DNA of 64,000 bases from Rhodoblastus acidophilus (GCF_009720655.1 NZ_WNKS01000001.1:62001-126000), one strand, 5' to 3'; positions 18,102 through 29,313 are shown, counted from the first letter of the stretch. The notes: generated by a model not told the origin, from the sequence alone. Numbers and translations are program-made.

Positions 18102-19598
18102 TCACAGCCCGTGGCGCTCCAGGATTTCCTGCACGCCGGCGACCATGTTCTCCTCGCTGACGGAAATCTGCGCGGGACGCGCCGCCTTCCATTCCTCGTT
18201 GGAGGCGATGGCCGCCGCCGCCTGGGCGCCCTCGATCAAATCCTTGATCTGCACCTCGCCCTTTTCGCGCTCGTTGGAGCCCTGGATGATCACGCAGGGG
18301 CTTTGGCGGCGGTCGGCATATTTCATCTGCGCCTTCATGCCGGCGCCGCCGAGATAGAGTTCCGCGCGAATGCCGGCCCCGCGCAATTGCGCGACCAGGG
18401 TCTGGTAATGCGCGAGATGGTCGCGGTCCATCACCAGCACCACGACGGGGCCGCGATGCGGCTTGGCCGCCACCAGCGGCGAGTTGATCGCCTTCAGCGC
18501 CGCGAACAGGCGCGAGACGCCGATGGAAAAGCCGGTGGCCGGCACATCCTGGCCCCGGAAGCGGGCGATCAGGCCGTCGTAGCGGCCGCCGCCGCCGATG
18601 GAGCCGAAGCGGATCGGCTGGCCCTTGTCGTCCTTGGCGGCAAACGTCAGTTCGGCCTCGAACACCGGGCCGGTGTAATATTCGAGCCCGCGCACCACCG
18701 AGGGGTCGATCAGCAGCCGGCTTTCATTGTAGCCGCAGGCTTTGGCCAGTTCGTCCATGGCCCGGAGCTCGTCGACGCCTTCGGAGCCGCGGGGCGAATG
18801 GGCCACCAGGGCGGCGAGCGCCTCGAGGGTTTGCGCATTGTTGCCGCGCCGCGATTCGGTGAAGGCGATCACGGTCTCGATGGCCTCGGTGGGCAGGTTG
18901 GCCCCCTTGGTGAAATCGCCGGATTCGTCCTTGCGCCCGGCGCCGAGCAGGTCGCGCACGCCGGCGCCGCCGAGCCGGTCGAGCTTGTCGATGGCGCGCA
19001 GCACCACGAGGCGGCGCGCGGCCTGATCCTCGCCGCCGAGCCCGATGATATCCATCACGCCGTCGAGAATTTTGCGATTGTTGATCTTGAGAAGATAGTC
19101 GCCGCGGGCGATGCCGAGCTTTTCCAGCGTGTCCGCCGCCATCATGCACAGTTCGGCATCGGCGGCGGGGCTGGCGGCGCCCACCGTATCCGCGTCGAAC
19201 TGCATGAACTGGCGGAAGCGACCCGGTCCCGGCTTTTCATTGCGGAACACGAAGCCCGAGCGATAGGAGCGGTAGGGTTTTGGCAGGCTTTCGAAATTTT
19301 CGGCGAAATAGCGGGCGAGCGGCGCCGTCAGATCGTAGCGCAGCGACAGCCATTGCTCGTCGTCGTCCTGGAACGAGAACACGCCGGCGTTGGGGCGGTC
19401 CTGGTCCGGCAAGAATTTGCCCAAAGCCTCGGTGTACTCGACCGCCGGGGTCTCCACCGCCTCGAAACCGAACAATTCGTAGGACTCGCGAATGGCGTCG
19501 AGCATGGCGCCGACGGCGCCGATCTCGTCGGCGCCGCGATCGACGAATCCGCGCGGCAGTCGGGCTTTTACGAGCGTGGGCTTGGCTTCGGTCATCAA
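18102..19598 (-). CDS. hisS: Histidyl-tRNA synthetase
   Basis: Charges tRNA-His in the cytoplasm. At 498 residues it is the longer alphaproteobacterial form. Class II motifs are visible. Motif 2 is [24 protein letters not shown] near residue 110. The histidine signature is [17 protein letters not shown] near residue 307. Motif 3 is [15 protein letters not shown]. An anticodon-binding domain occupies the last 95 residues. ATG 19598 and the adjacent ATG 19595 both follow GGAAAG. Probably the first gene of the hisS-DUF4087-hisZ-hisG group. Confidence 0.95.
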   Translation of the reverse strand: MMTEAKPTLVKARLPRGFVDRGADEIGAVGAMLDAIRESYELFGFEAVETPAVEYTEALGKFLPDQDRPNAGVFSFQDDDEQWLSLRYDLTAPLARYFAENFESLPKPYRSYRSGFVFRNEKPGPGRFRQFMQFDADTVGAASPAADAELCMMAADTLEKLGIARGDYLLKINNRKILDGVMDIIGLGGEDQAARRLVVLRAIDKLDRLGGAGVRDLLGAGRKDESGDFTKGANLPTEAIETVIAFTESRRGNNAQTLEALAALVAHSPRGSEGVDELRAMDELAKACGYNESRLLIDPSVVRGLEYYTGPVFEAELTFAAKDDKGQPIRFGSIGGGGRYDGLIARFRGQDVPATGFSIGVSRLFAALKAINSPLVAAKPHRGPVVVLVMDRDHLAHYQTLVAQLRGAGIRAELYLGGAGMKAQMKYADRRQSPCVIIQGSNEREKGEVQIKDLIEGAQAAAAIASNEEWKAARPAQISVSEENMVAGVQEILERHGL

Positions 19599-19705
19599 AA
19601 ACTTTCCTGTTTGGCGGTTTCATAGGCGGCGCGGCCTGTCGAGACAAGCCTGCGCGTCAAGCGCCCAAGCTTGACTTGATCCCGCGCGCGCTTTAGCCGC
19701 AGTCC

Positions 19706-20608
19706 ATGACTGAATGCGCCGCGCCCCAAACGCCGAAAACCCTTGTTGGGCTCTCGGAGATCATCGACCGCTACGATGCGGTTCTGTGCGACATCTGGGG
19801 CGTGCTGCACGACGGCGCCCGGGCGTTCCCGGCGGCGGCCCAGGTTTTGCGCGCTTTGCGCGACGCTGGCAAGGCGGTGGCGCTGGTCACCAATGCGCCG
19901 CGCCCGGACTATGAAGTGGCGGCGCAGCTCGAATTTTTAGGCGTAGAGGCGGCGTGTTACAACGCCATCGCCACCTCCGGCGACGTCTGCGCCCGCCTGA
20001 TCGTCGCCAAGGCGCCGCAAAAACCGTTTCAGATCGGTCCGGAGCGCGACTTTCCCGTTTATGACGCGGCCTCGGCCATGGCCGGTTTTGATATAAAACC
20101 GGTGGCGCTGGACGAGGCTGGTTTCGTCGTCTGCACCGGACTGGTCGAGGACACGATCGAGACCCCTGCCGATTACGAGGCGATTCTGCAGGCGTGCCGT
20201 TCGAAAAATCTGCCGATGATCTGCGCCAATCCGGACCTTATCGTCTATCGCGGGGATCAGCTGGTCTATTGCGCTGGCGCGCTCGCCGAACGCTACGAGC
20301 AGCTGGGGGGCTTGGTCGAGCAGGCCGGCAAACCCTACAAGCCGATCTATCACGCCGCGCTGGCCGTGCTCGAACAGGCGGGCGGCGCCCCTTTGGCGCC
20401 GTCGCGGGTGCTCGCCATCGGCGACGCCATGCACACCGACATTGCGGGCGCGCAGGGCATGGGCCTGGATTGCGTTTGGATCACCACCGGCATCCACCGC
20501 GAGGAATTGCATGGCGTCGGCGGCGAAATCGACGCGGATGCTCTCAAACAGTTCTTCGAGGACCATGCGCAGCCGCCGACCTGGCGCATGGACCGGCTGG
20601 TCTGGTGA
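19706..20608 (+). CDS. TIGR01459-type HAD hydrolase (NagD-like)
   Basis: A 300-residue haloacid dehalogenase superfamily phosphatase, subclass IIA. The nucleophile motif is AVLCDIWGVLHDGARAFP near residue 25, motif II is ALVTNAPRP near residue 60, and motif III/IV is RVLAIGDAMHTDIAGAQGMG near residue 235. The substrate is unknown; relatives act on small sugar phosphates or nucleotides. It is transcribed divergently from hisS, and the 107 bp between them must contain both promoters. Confidence 0.88.
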   Translation: MTECAAPQTPKTLVGLSEIIDRYDAVLCDIWGVLHDGARAFPAAAQVLRALRDAGKAVALVTNAPRPDYEVAAQLEFLGVEAACYNAIATSGDVCARLIVAKAPQKPFQIGPERDFPVYDAASAMAGFDIKPVALDEAGFVVCTGLVEDTIETPADYEAILQACRSKNLPMICANPDLIVYRGDQLVYCAGALAERYEQLGGLVEQAGKPYKPIYHAALAVLEQAGGAPLAPSRVLAIGDAMHTDIAGAQGMGLDCVWITTGIHREELHGVGGEIDADALKQFFEDHAQPPTWRMDRLVW

Positions 20609-20677
20609 GCCCTTCGGCCAATGGACATTCGGTCGCGCTCGCGCTTTCTGGTTGCTTCAGCAAAGAAAGGGAGCGCG

Positions 20678-21115
20678 ATGACCGCCAAGTGGAAAATCCA
20701 TTATCTTGAGGATCTCAGCCTCGGCATGCGGGCGACCATCACCCGGACCTTGACCGAGGAAGATGTGGTGAAGTTCGCGGAGGTTTCGGGCGACCACAAT
20801 CCGATTCATCTCGACAAGGATTTCGCCGCCGGAACCCTGTTCGGCCAGCGCATCGGCCATGGCCTGTTCACCGCCAGCCTGTTTTCCGCGGTGATCGGCA
20901 CGTCCTTGCCCGGTCCTGGCGCGGTCTATCTGAACCAGACCTTGAGCTTCAAGGCTCCGGTGCTGATCGGCGACGAGATCGTTGTCACCGTCGAAGTGGC
21001 CGAACTGACCGAGCGGGGCAATCGCTGCAAGCTGCATTGCCAGGCGAGCGTCGCCGGAAAGATTGTCCTCGAAGGCGAAGCGCTGGTGAAGGTTCCCTCG
21101 CGGGCAAAAGCCTGA
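20678..21115 (+). CDS. MaoC-family (R)-specific enoyl-CoA hydratase
   Basis: A 145-residue hot-dog fold protein. I start it at ATG 20678 (MTAKWKIHYLEDLSLGM), preceded by AAAGGGAG; the ORF runs 19 codons further upstream. The hydratase-2 motif is VVKFAEVSGDHNPIHLDKDFA with the catalytic Asp and His, followed by IGHGLFTASLFSAVIG. Proteins of this type hydrate (R)-enoyl-CoA and feed polyhydroxyalkanoate or fatty-acid metabolism, but the substrate here is not determined. Confidence 0.88.
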   Translation: MTAKWKIHYLEDLSLGMRATITRTLTEEDVVKFAEVSGDHNPIHLDKDFAAGTLFGQRIGHGLFTASLFSAVIGTSLPGPGAVYLNQTLSFKAPVLIGDEIVVTVEVAELTERGNRCKLHCQASVAGKIVLEGEALVKVPSRAKA

Positions 21116-21191
21116 CGCGCCCCAGGACTTGACGGCCATAGCCCGGCGCCGGTTTAAAGGCGCCGGCCCAAAATCGTGGCCGGATGGAACA

Positions 21192-22187
21192 ATGGCGACT
21201 TCAAGATTCATTCTCAGCGTCGACCCGAAGGCGCCGCCGCCGGGTCTCGCCGGCGCCGTGGTCGCCATCGGCAATTTCGATGGCGTGCATCGCGGCCATC
21301 GCGCGGTGATTTTTCGCGCCAAGGCGCTGGCGCAAAAACTCGGGCGGCCCTGCGCCGTGCTCACCTTCGAGCCGCATCCCGCCGATTTCTTCGCCGGGGT
21401 TCCCACCATTTTCCGGCTCACCTCGCGCGACGCCAAGGCGCACCGACTGCGCGAACTCGGCCTCGACGGCATGGTCGTGCTGAGTTTTGACGCGGGGCTG
21501 GCCGCGCTCGACGCCGAAAATTTCCTTGAGGACATTTTGCTGCGCCGGCTCGGGGCGGCGGGTGTGGTGGTCGGCTATGACTTCCATTTCGGCGCCAAAC
21601 GCTCGGGAACGCCGGACTTTTTGAGGCGGCGCGGCGCCGAACTCGGGCTTTTCGTCGAAATCGTCGAAAAGGTCACGGCCGATGAGGAAGGCTCCATCGA
21701 AGCCGTGTCCTCGACAGCGATCCGCGAGGCGCTCATTGCGGGCGACGTCGAGACCGCCGCCGCGCTGCAGGGCCATCCGTGGTCGGTGACCGGCGAGGTG
21801 GTCCACGGCGCCAAGCTCGGCCGGACGCTCGGCTATCCCACGGCGAATCTCGCCCTCGACCAGAACTGCGGCTTGCGCCACGCCATCTACGCGGTCGGGG
21901 TCGAACTCGACGGCGCGCTGCTGAAGGGCGTGGCCAGTTTCGGCCGGCGCCCGACGGTGGAGGATAACGGGCCGCCGCTGCTCGAAATCCACATCTTCGA
22001 CTTCGACGGCGATCTCTACGGCCGGGAGATCGAGGTCTATTTCATCGCCTTCCTGCGCCCGGAAGAGCACTTTCCCTCGCTCGACGCGCTGATGGAGCAG
22101 ATCCGCCGCGACGAGGCTGAAGCACGTCGAATCCTTGACGCGCATGACCAAAATTTAAGTCGCAATTTCGCCCCGCCCCTGCGCTAA
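21192..22187 (+). CDS. ribF: Bifunctional riboflavin kinase/FAD synthetase RibF
   Basis: Makes FMN from riboflavin and FAD from FMN. I start it at ATG 21192 (MATSRFILSVDP, 331 residues); the ORF opens 21 codons earlier without family resemblance. The N-terminal adenylyltransferase domain has VAIGNFDGVHRGHRAVIF and the ISSTAIREAL-like segment VSSTAIREALIAGD. The C-terminal kinase domain has GEVVHGAKLGRTLGYPTANL. Length matches the family. No FMN riboswitch is seen. Confidence 0.95.
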   Translation: MATSRFILSVDPKAPPPGLAGAVVAIGNFDGVHRGHRAVIFRAKALAQKLGRPCAVLTFEPHPADFFAGVPTIFRLTSRDAKAHRLRELGLDGMVVLSFDAGLAALDAENFLEDILLRRLGAAGVVVGYDFHFGAKRSGTPDFLRRRGAELGLFVEIVEKVTADEEGSIEAVSSTAIREALIAGDVETAAALQGHPWSVTGEVVHGAKLGRTLGYPTANLALDQNCGLRHAIYAVGVELDGALLKGVASFGRRPTVEDNGPPLLEIHIFDFDGDLYGREIEVYFIAFLRPEEHFPSLDALMEQIRRDEAEARRILDAHDQNLSRNFAPPLR

Positions 22188-22225
22188 TCGGCGCCTCCCC
22201 CCTTCGATCCGATGCAAGGACAGCC

Positions 22226-24322
22226 ATGAAAATCCTGGGCCTCGCCGTCGCCGTTTTCGCTTTCCTCGCCTTCGGCATCGGCATCCAGCAAGGCGACACG
22301 ATTCTGGAACTGCTCGGCGGTTTCAGCCTGGTCGCCGCCCTGTGTTGCTGGCGCAGCGAAAATGTCTCCGTCTTCCTGAAGATTTTCATTGCCTTATTCT
22401 GCGTCGAAATCATCGCCTTTGGCCTGGGCGATTTCGCCGCCCGTTTCGGCTATTGGCCGCAGGCTCTGGCCGACGCCAAATTCCCGCCGACCCTGCCGCT
22501 CACCGTCGCCGTCTTCGCCATTCTGGTGTTCGCGGTTTCGCATGTGCCGGTGGTCCGCAAACTGACCCGGATCGCCGACCGCTTCTTCCACGCCACGAGC
22601 GCGACCGTCGCCAAATACGGCCCGTTCCAGTTCAGGGCCACGGAGCGGCGGCTGGCGACCGGCATGGTGGTGTTCCTCGTCCTGATCAACCAGGCGCAGG
22701 TGGCGATCACCGTGCGGCTGAATTTCTTCAACCGCGACTGGTTCAACGCCATCCAGGAGAAGAACGCGCCGGAATTCTGGAACCTGCTGCTCTACGTTTT
22801 CATGCCCTGGGCCTTCGTCTATGTGGCCAGTGCGGTGATCGAATTTGTCGTCACCAGCTATCTCGTCATCCGCTGGCGCCGCTGGCTCACCCAGTTCTAC
22901 ATTTCCCACTGGCTGGCCGGGCACGCGCATTACCGTCTGTCGCTTGCCGGCGGCGGCGCCGACAACCCCGACCAGCGTATTTCCGAAGACGTGGCGCGCT
23001 TCATCGACGGCGGCGCCGAGGGCGGCACTTACGGTTTCGGCGTCTACAATTATTCGATCATGCTGATCGCGACGCTGTCGTCGCTGGTGTCCTTCGCTTT
23101 GCTGCTCTGGGGGCTCTCCGCCAATTTCACTGTTCCCGGCACCGATATCGCCATTCCCGGCCTGCTGTTCTGGGTGGCGTTGCTCTATGCGGGCGCCGGC
23201 ACGCTGATCACCCACCTGATCGGCCGTCCCCTGGCGCGCATCCTGTTCGCGCGGCAGAGGGTGGAGGCGGATTTCCGCTTCTCGCTCGCCCGCTTGCGCG
23301 AATATAGCGAGCAGGTGGCGCTGCTGAAGGGGGAGAAGGCCGAGGCCTCGAGCCTGAAGGACAAATTCGGCGCGCTGATCGCCAACTATCTGGAACTGGT
23401 GGACCAGCGGAAAAAGCTCACCGCCTTCACCAGCCTCTACGGCCAGATCAGCCCGATCATTCCTTACATCTTCGCCGCGCCCTATTATTTCTCCGGCAAG
23501 ATCGCGCTGGGGGTGATGACGCAAACCGCCTCCGCCTTCGGTCGGGTCGAGGGCGCGCTGACCTTCTTCATCAACTATTATACCTCGCTCGCCGGTTTCG
23601 GCGCGGTGCTCGAACGTTTGTCCGGTTTCGACGCGGCCATCGAGGCGGCGCAGACGCCGGGGGGATTCAAGGTCGCGCATACGCAGACGCCCGGCCTGCG
23701 CGGCGCGGCGATCCGTCTGCCGGACGGCCGCGTGCTGCTCGACAAGGTCGATCTGGTTGTGCAGCGCGGGAAAAACCTGCTGGTGACGGGGGCGTCAGGC
23801 TCGGGAAAATCCACCCTGTTCCGGGCGATGTCGGGTCTTTGGCCCTATGGCTCAGGCGAGGTCGACCTGCCCGCGGACAAGATGATGCTGCTGCCGCAAA
23901 GGCCCTATCTGCCCGTCGGCCCTTTGCGCGACGCCGCCGCCTATCCGGCCGAGCCGGAGAAATATGGCGACGAGGCGATCAAGGCGGCGCTCATCGACGC
24001 GCAACTGCCGCAGCTCGCGGACAAGCTGGATGAAAGCGACAATTGGGGGCAGCGGCTGTCTGGCGGTGAGCAGCAAAGGCTCGCCATCGCCCGCGCGCTG
24101 CTGGCCAAGCCCGAATGGCTGCTTCTGGATGAGGCGACGGCGGCGCTCGACGAGGACACCGAGGCCGCCATTTACAAGATGCTGGCCGAACGCCTGCCGC
24201 AGACCACGCTGGTGTCGATCGGCCACCGCTCGACGCTCAACGCCTGGCACACGGAACGGGCCAAGGCGCAGAGCGACGGGGTGCTGGTCGTTTCACACGC
24301 CGGGAAAGACGCGGCGCTCTGA
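22226..24322 (+). CDS. BacA/SbmA-like ABC transporter, fused permease and ATPase
   Basis: A 698-residue half transporter of the ABC_membrane_2 (PF06472) type, related to BacA, SbmA, YddA and mycobacterial Rv1819c. Three short N-terminal hydrophobic segments precede the SbmA-like core (NFFNRDWFNAIQEKNAPEFW near residue 168; DNPDQRISEDVARFID near residue 247). The ATPase domain has Walker A GASGSGKSTLF near residue 523, signature LSGGEQQRLAIAR, and Walker B LLLDEATAALDE. Substrate is unknown; relatives take up peptides or cobalamin. In Rhizobiales such genes also affect envelope very-long-chain lipids. Confidence 0.88.
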   Translation: MKILGLAVAVFAFLAFGIGIQQGDTILELLGGFSLVAALCCWRSENVSVFLKIFIALFCVEIIAFGLGDFAARFGYWPQALADAKFPPTLPLTVAVFAILVFAVSHVPVVRKLTRIADRFFHATSATVAKYGPFQFRATERRLATGMVVFLVLINQAQVAITVRLNFFNRDWFNAIQEKNAPEFWNLLLYVFMPWAFVYVASAVIEFVVTSYLVIRWRRWLTQFYISHWLAGHAHYRLSLAGGGADNPDQRISEDVARFIDGGAEGGTYGFGVYNYSIMLIATLSSLVSFALLLWGLSANFTVPGTDIAIPGLLFWVALLYAGAGTLITHLIGRPLARILFARQRVEADFRFSLARLREYSEQVALLKGEKAEASSLKDKFGALIANYLELVDQRKKLTAFTSLYGQISPIIPYIFAAPYYFSGKIALGVMTQTASAFGRVEGALTFFINYYTSLAGFGAVLERLSGFDAAIEAAQTPGGFKVAHTQTPGLRGAAIRLPDGRVLLDKVDLVVQRGKNLLVTGASGSGKSTLFRAMSGLWPYGSGEVDLPADKMMLLPQRPYLPVGPLRDAAAYPAEPEKYGDEAIKAALIDAQLPQLADKLDESDNWGQRLSGGEQQRLAIARALLAKPEWLLLDEATAALDEDTEAAIYKMLAERLPQTTLVSIGHRSTLNAWHTERAKAQSDGVLVVSHAGKDAAL

Positions 24323-24336
24323 GAGAAGCGCCGCGT

Positions 24337-24903
24337 TTACAGCAGCGGCGCCCCCGCAAGGCCATGCAGCCAGAATACGGTCGCGATCCACAGGATGGCG
24401 CCGACGACGATCGCCTTGATGTCGCCGCCGAAGCCTGTCGCCGGCGCCCTGAGCGGGACGCGGCGCACGGCGAGTGAGATTCGGTCGAAGATCGCGAACA
24501 GCAGCAGCCCGCCGAACAGCAGCAGGGCCAGCAGGTCTCCGTTGGAGATGAGATGCGCCAGCGCCCAGACCGCGAGCGCGGTGACCTGCGGATGCTTAAC
24601 CGCGTCCCGGATTTTTGAGGGAAAATTGGCGGCGGCGAACAGCACGAAGGCGATGAACATCAGCACGAAGGAGAGGTGGCGCGCCCCCGCCGGCGGCGTC
24701 CAGAGTTTTATGTCGCCGGGCGCGCCGCGAAACGCCGAGGTCCCGACAACGATCAGGATCATGCCAATGAGGGAAGGCAGCGCGACGAAGCCGGCATAGC
24801 CGTTGAGCCCGAACCGCGCGATCAACTTGTCGCGAAGGCCGGGAACGCTCGGAATGAGATGGCCGCCGATAAAGAAAATCAAACCAAGGATGAGCCAGAC
24901 CAT
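24337..24903 (-). CDS. NnrU family membrane protein
   Basis: A 188-residue integral membrane protein with about five helices. It starts MVWLILGLIFFIGGHLIPS, where the His in GGHLIPS is family-typical, and KHPQVTALAVWALAHLISNGD near residue 103 matches NnrU (PF07298). NnrU was named from denitrifiers, and related proteins include carotenoid isomerase-like 15-cis-zeta-carotene isomerases. No denitrification gene and no Fnr box lie beside it, so its role is open. It converges with the ABC transporter, stop codons 15 bp apart. Confidence 0.85.
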   Translation of the reverse strand: MVWLILGLIFFIGGHLIPSVPGLRDKLIARFGLNGYAGFVALPSLIGMILIVVGTSAFRGAPGDIKLWTPPAGARHLSFVLMFIAFVLFAAANFPSKIRDAVKHPQVTALAVWALAHLISNGDLLALLLFGGLLLFAIFDRISLAVRRVPLRAPATGFGGDIKAIVVGAILWIATVFWLHGLAGAPLL

Positions 24904-24937
24904 GTGTGCGTCCTTTAGTGTGACGATGGTCCCACTC

Positions 24938-25041
24938 TAAGCAAACATTCGTCGGTCGCCCAACGAATGTTTGCTTAGGTTTCTTTGTCTTGCAGGATTT
25001 TCATCCGAAAACCGGCGGCCACTTTTCGGAAATCCTGCTTA
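24938..25041 (+). repeat. 104-bp intergenic repeat, copy A
   Basis: Two-part element with two hairpins. The first has a 14-bp perfect stem (AAGCAAACATTCGT at 24939 with ACGAATGTTTGCTT ending at 24976). The second is a long interrupted stem from GCAGGATTT to AAATCCTGC with an inner CCGAAAA/TTTTCGG. A near-identical copy lies in reverse orientation at 43508-43611. It occupies the gap between nnrU and the hypothetical at 25084. Confidence 0.85.
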
Positions 25042-25083
25042 GCGGAAATCATGCAAGGGGGAGACCCCTTTCGCGGGGGCTCC

Positions 25084-26004
25084 TCAATCCGCTCCCGGTT
25101 GCGGCGTCGGGGCGGGCGCGGGGGCGGCGGCCGGGCGCGGCGTTGCAGGCTTGCGCTTTTTCGTCTCGGCCTTGCGCGCCTCTTTGTCCTCGCCGGCGTC
25201 CGCGATCCGCGTCTGGAGCGCGAGGTCGCGCGCCTCGGTGAGACGCAGGGCGCAAAACCCGTGCGTCTCCTCCCTGTCATAGTCGCGGCAGGTCCGCGCG
25301 CGCATGGCGCCGAAATCGGCCTGATCCTTCACCAGGTCCTTTGCGAGGTCAGGCTGCTTCTTGTATCTGGCCAGCAGCGCCCGGAAGCGCGCCTGCGCCG
25401 ATTTTTCCAGTCCGGCGCGCTCGCGGTCGAAGGTCTTGTTCTGGCTGTCGCTGAACGCGCTTCCGGGGGGACCCCAGAGGCCGGCGACATCGGCGCGGCA
25501 ATCCGCCGCGAAAAAGACGCAGGCGCCGAACGGCGTGGTGACGCGCAGCGCGCCGCCGAGCACATCGATCAGCATCGGACAGGCGGAGGATTGCAGTTCG
25601 AAGCGGTTCGCGCCTTCCGGCGCGCCGAGCGCTTTCAGCTTGATCGGCCCGTCGTCGCCCATCGAGACTTCGCAGGACTGATTCGGATGGGAGACCTTGG
25701 CGCCACTCAGGACCAGACGCGTCACCCGCAATTCGTCGCCGACCTTGTCGAGGGTCAGGGCGCCGCGCGCCCCGTTGAGGCCAAAGGTCTGGCCGAGCAC
25801 GGCGCTCTCGGCCGGGGGCTTCGGCTTGACCGGCGCGAAGTGCTCGCGCGGTTTGGCGGGCGCGGACGGCTTCGGCGCCGCCAGCGCCTGTCCTTCAGGA
25901 GTCGGCGCCGTAACGGCTCCAGGGAGGGCGAGTTGCGCCGACGCCGAAACGGGGATCACGAGGGCAAGGAGAAGGAGACAGGCGCGCATCGGAAAAAATT
26001 TCAA
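25084..26004 (-). CDS. Periplasmic hypothetical protein with proline-rich ends
   Basis: A 306-residue exported protein of unknown function. The signal peptide is MKFFPMRACLLLLALVIPVSASA (ATG at residue 6 is an alternative start). A Pro/Ala/Lys-rich segment of about 40 residues follows. A globular middle has paired cysteines (QSCEVSMG, SSACPMLI, FGACVFF, ADCRAD). An alpha-helical part (DRERAGLEKSAQARFRALLARY, then MRARTCRDYD and HGFCALRL) resembles LprI/DUF1311-like domains. The last 35 residues are again Lys then Pro/Ala-rich. Six or more cysteines suggest disulfides. Confidence 0.75.
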   Translation of the reverse strand: MKFFPMRACLLLLALVIPVSASAQLALPGAVTAPTPEGQALAAPKPSAPAKPREHFAPVKPKPPAESAVLGQTFGLNGARGALTLDKVGDELRVTRLVLSGAKVSHPNQSCEVSMGDDGPIKLKALGAPEGANRFELQSSACPMLIDVLGGALRVTTPFGACVFFAADCRADVAGLWGPPGSAFSDSQNKTFDRERAGLEKSAQARFRALLARYKKQPDLAKDLVKDQADFGAMRARTCRDYDREETHGFCALRLTEARDLALQTRIADAGEDKEARKAETKKRKPATPRPAAAPAPAPTPQPGAD

Positions 26005-26037
26005 TCGATTTGACCTTCATACCCCACGCGGCCCCAG

Positions 26038-26067
26038 AAAAAAAAGCCCCCCGGTCGTCCGGAGGGC
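26038..26067 (-). terminator. Factor-independent terminator after the OmpW gene
   Basis: Read on the minus strand, a GC-rich stem (GCCCTCCGG with CCGGGGGGC, one G-T pair, loop ACGA) is followed directly by eight T residues. It starts 23 bases after the ompW-like stop, in the right orientation, and is the clearest intrinsic terminator in the window. Confidence 0.9.
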
Positions 26068-26090
26068 CTGGTTTTCGCCGGCTGCGCGGC

Positions 26091-26843
26091 TCAGTAGCTG
26101 GCGACGACGGGAGCGGCGTCCGCGCCGCCGAAGCGGTAGACGATGCCGGTCGAAAGCAGCCAGGGATTGAAGTGGGCGTGCTGGTCGACGGAAATCAGCG
26201 CCCCCGGGTAGAACTGAGTCACGTAGCCATGGCCTGTGACGTAGGAGAACGCCTTCTTCACATCGAAGCTCAGGCCCCAGCGCGGGGTCAGCATGTAATC
26301 GGCGCCGAACTGGATCACGGTGTTCATGGTGCCGCTGACCTTCACGTTGGTGAGGAGGGCGTCCTTGTTCGAGAACGAGAAGCCGGGGGCGAGGCCGACG
26401 CCGACATAGGGCTGGAAGGCGCCGAAATTGTCGAAGTGCCACACGACCGTGACGGGAACGATTCCGGGGTACAGCTTGGTCAGGACGAGGCCGTTGTAAG
26501 GGCCGTTCTTGATCCTGTCGTTGGCGCTCAGCGGAATTCCGCCGGACACATTGATCGAAATGTTCTTGGTGAAGAAGACGCCCGCTTCGAACCCGACGGT
26601 GGCGACGTCGGAGATCGTCGCGTTCCAGCCGGTGTCCATGCCCCTCTCGTAGAGGTGCGAGCTCGACTCGTTGATCGCGTAGGTGAAGCCGAGCTTCAGG
26701 AACATCGGCTGGAAGGTGTCGACGACCGGCGGCGGCGCGAGCGGCGCCTTGTCGGAGGGCAGGTCGCCGGCCTGGGCCGTGGCGGCGCAGGCGCAGATGA
26801 GGGCGGTGGTTCCGAGCGCTGTGCTCAACAGATTGAATTTCAT
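26091..26843 (-). CDS. OmpW family outer-membrane protein
   Basis: A 250-residue protein predicted to form an eight-stranded outer-membrane barrel. The signal peptide is MKFNLLSTALGTTALICACAATAQA. OmpW traits are IPVTVVWHF-like VPVTVVWHFDNFGAFQPYVGVGLAPGF near residue 130, and TPRWGLSFDVKKAFSY near residue 185. OmpW members are small hydrophobic-compound channels and often respond to stress. It diverges from dnaK across a 410 bp region and has its own terminator. Confidence 0.87.
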   Translation of the reverse strand: MKFNLLSTALGTTALICACAATAQAGDLPSDKAPLAPPPVVDTFQPMFLKLGFTYAINESSSHLYERGMDTGWNATISDVATVGFEAGVFFTKNISINVSGGIPLSANDRIKNGPYNGLVLTKLYPGIVPVTVVWHFDNFGAFQPYVGVGLAPGFSFSNKDALLTNVKVSGTMNTVIQFGADYMLTPRWGLSFDVKKAFSYVTGHGYVTQFYPGALISVDQHAHFNPWLLSTGIVYRFGGADAAPVVASY

Positions 26844-27253
26844 TGTTGGTCTCCCCAGTTCAGTTGTGAACTTTTTTGTTGAAGGTGTCGTTCGGAGCCA
26901 AAAAAGTCAACGCAACATAGCACCGTTCCTGTTTTGCGCGCGGCCATGCCCGAATCCCGCGAATTCAGTGCAACTTATTGTGTAAAAATACAAAAATGCC
27001 GTTTTGACTTCTCTGCGGGCGCGCAAGCTTCAGCAATTTGCCGCGCGCGTGGCGGAATTGTCACAATTTCGAGGCGGCGCCGGCATTTCCGGCCTTCCGT
27101 CTTGCGGGCAAAAATCCGCGCCCCTATATCAGCCACGCTCTTGCATAAGCGCGTCGCGCTCCCAATCTCACTCATCGTCGGGGACCGGGCGAATCAGACG
27201 CCCAGGCCGGACCGCTCCGGGGTCCGGCGGTTCTGCGAGGAAAGGACAAACAC
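26844..27253. other. Divergent intergenic region ompW / dnaK
   Basis: A 410 bp gene-free stretch that must hold promoters for the OmpW gene (leftward) and dnaK (rightward). The only strong element I can name is the RpoH-type promoter at 27101-27129. The segment 26850-27000 is AT-richer than the surroundings, consistent with the leftward promoter. Small ORFs here overlap and lack coding character. No CIRCE inverted repeat was seen. Confidence 0.6.
27101..27129 (+). promoter_or_regulatory. RpoH (sigma-32)-type promoter of dnaK
   Basis: CTTG at 27101-27104, 18 bases, then CCTATAT at 27123-27129. This fits the alphaproteobacterial heat-shock consensus CTTG-N17/18-CYTATNT as I recall it. The -10 lies 125 bp before the dnaK ATG, leaving a 5' leader of about 115 bases. 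Orientation and position are right for dnaKJ. Confidence 0.75.
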
Positions 27254-29155
<1,902 letters not shown>

Positions 29156-29162
29156 GACCTGG

Positions 29163-29195
29163 GCCGGCGCGCGAAAAAGGCGCGCCGGCTTTTTC
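29163..29195 (+). terminator. Terminator between dnaK and dnaJ
   Basis: A 10-bp perfect stem, GCCGGCGCGC with GCGCGCCGGC, and the loop GAAAAAG are followed by TTTTTC. It begins eight bases after the dnaK stop. It should stop or attenuate readthrough, lowering dnaJ relative to dnaK. Confidence 0.88.
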
Positions 29196-29260
29196 ATTCC
29201 CTGAAACGGCGCAGCTTGCTTTTCGTGCGCGCAAGATTTAGCTCGCCGCAAACCTGCATA

Positions 29261-29313
29261 GCGTTTTCAAGCGAAGTGGTTTTCGGTTCGCGTGAAGAAA
29301 ACGCGCAAAACGC
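29261..29313 (-). repeat. Partial copy of the 104-bp AGAGC repeat
   Basis: The stretch beginning GCGTTTTCAAGCGAAGTGG and continuing to GTGAAGAAAACGCG is a diverged reverse-orientation fragment of the element found complete at 47531-47634 and 58414-58517. Only the half with the GCGTGAAGAAAA core remains. It lies in the dnaK-dnaJ gap, upstream of the dnaJ start. Confidence 0.65.
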
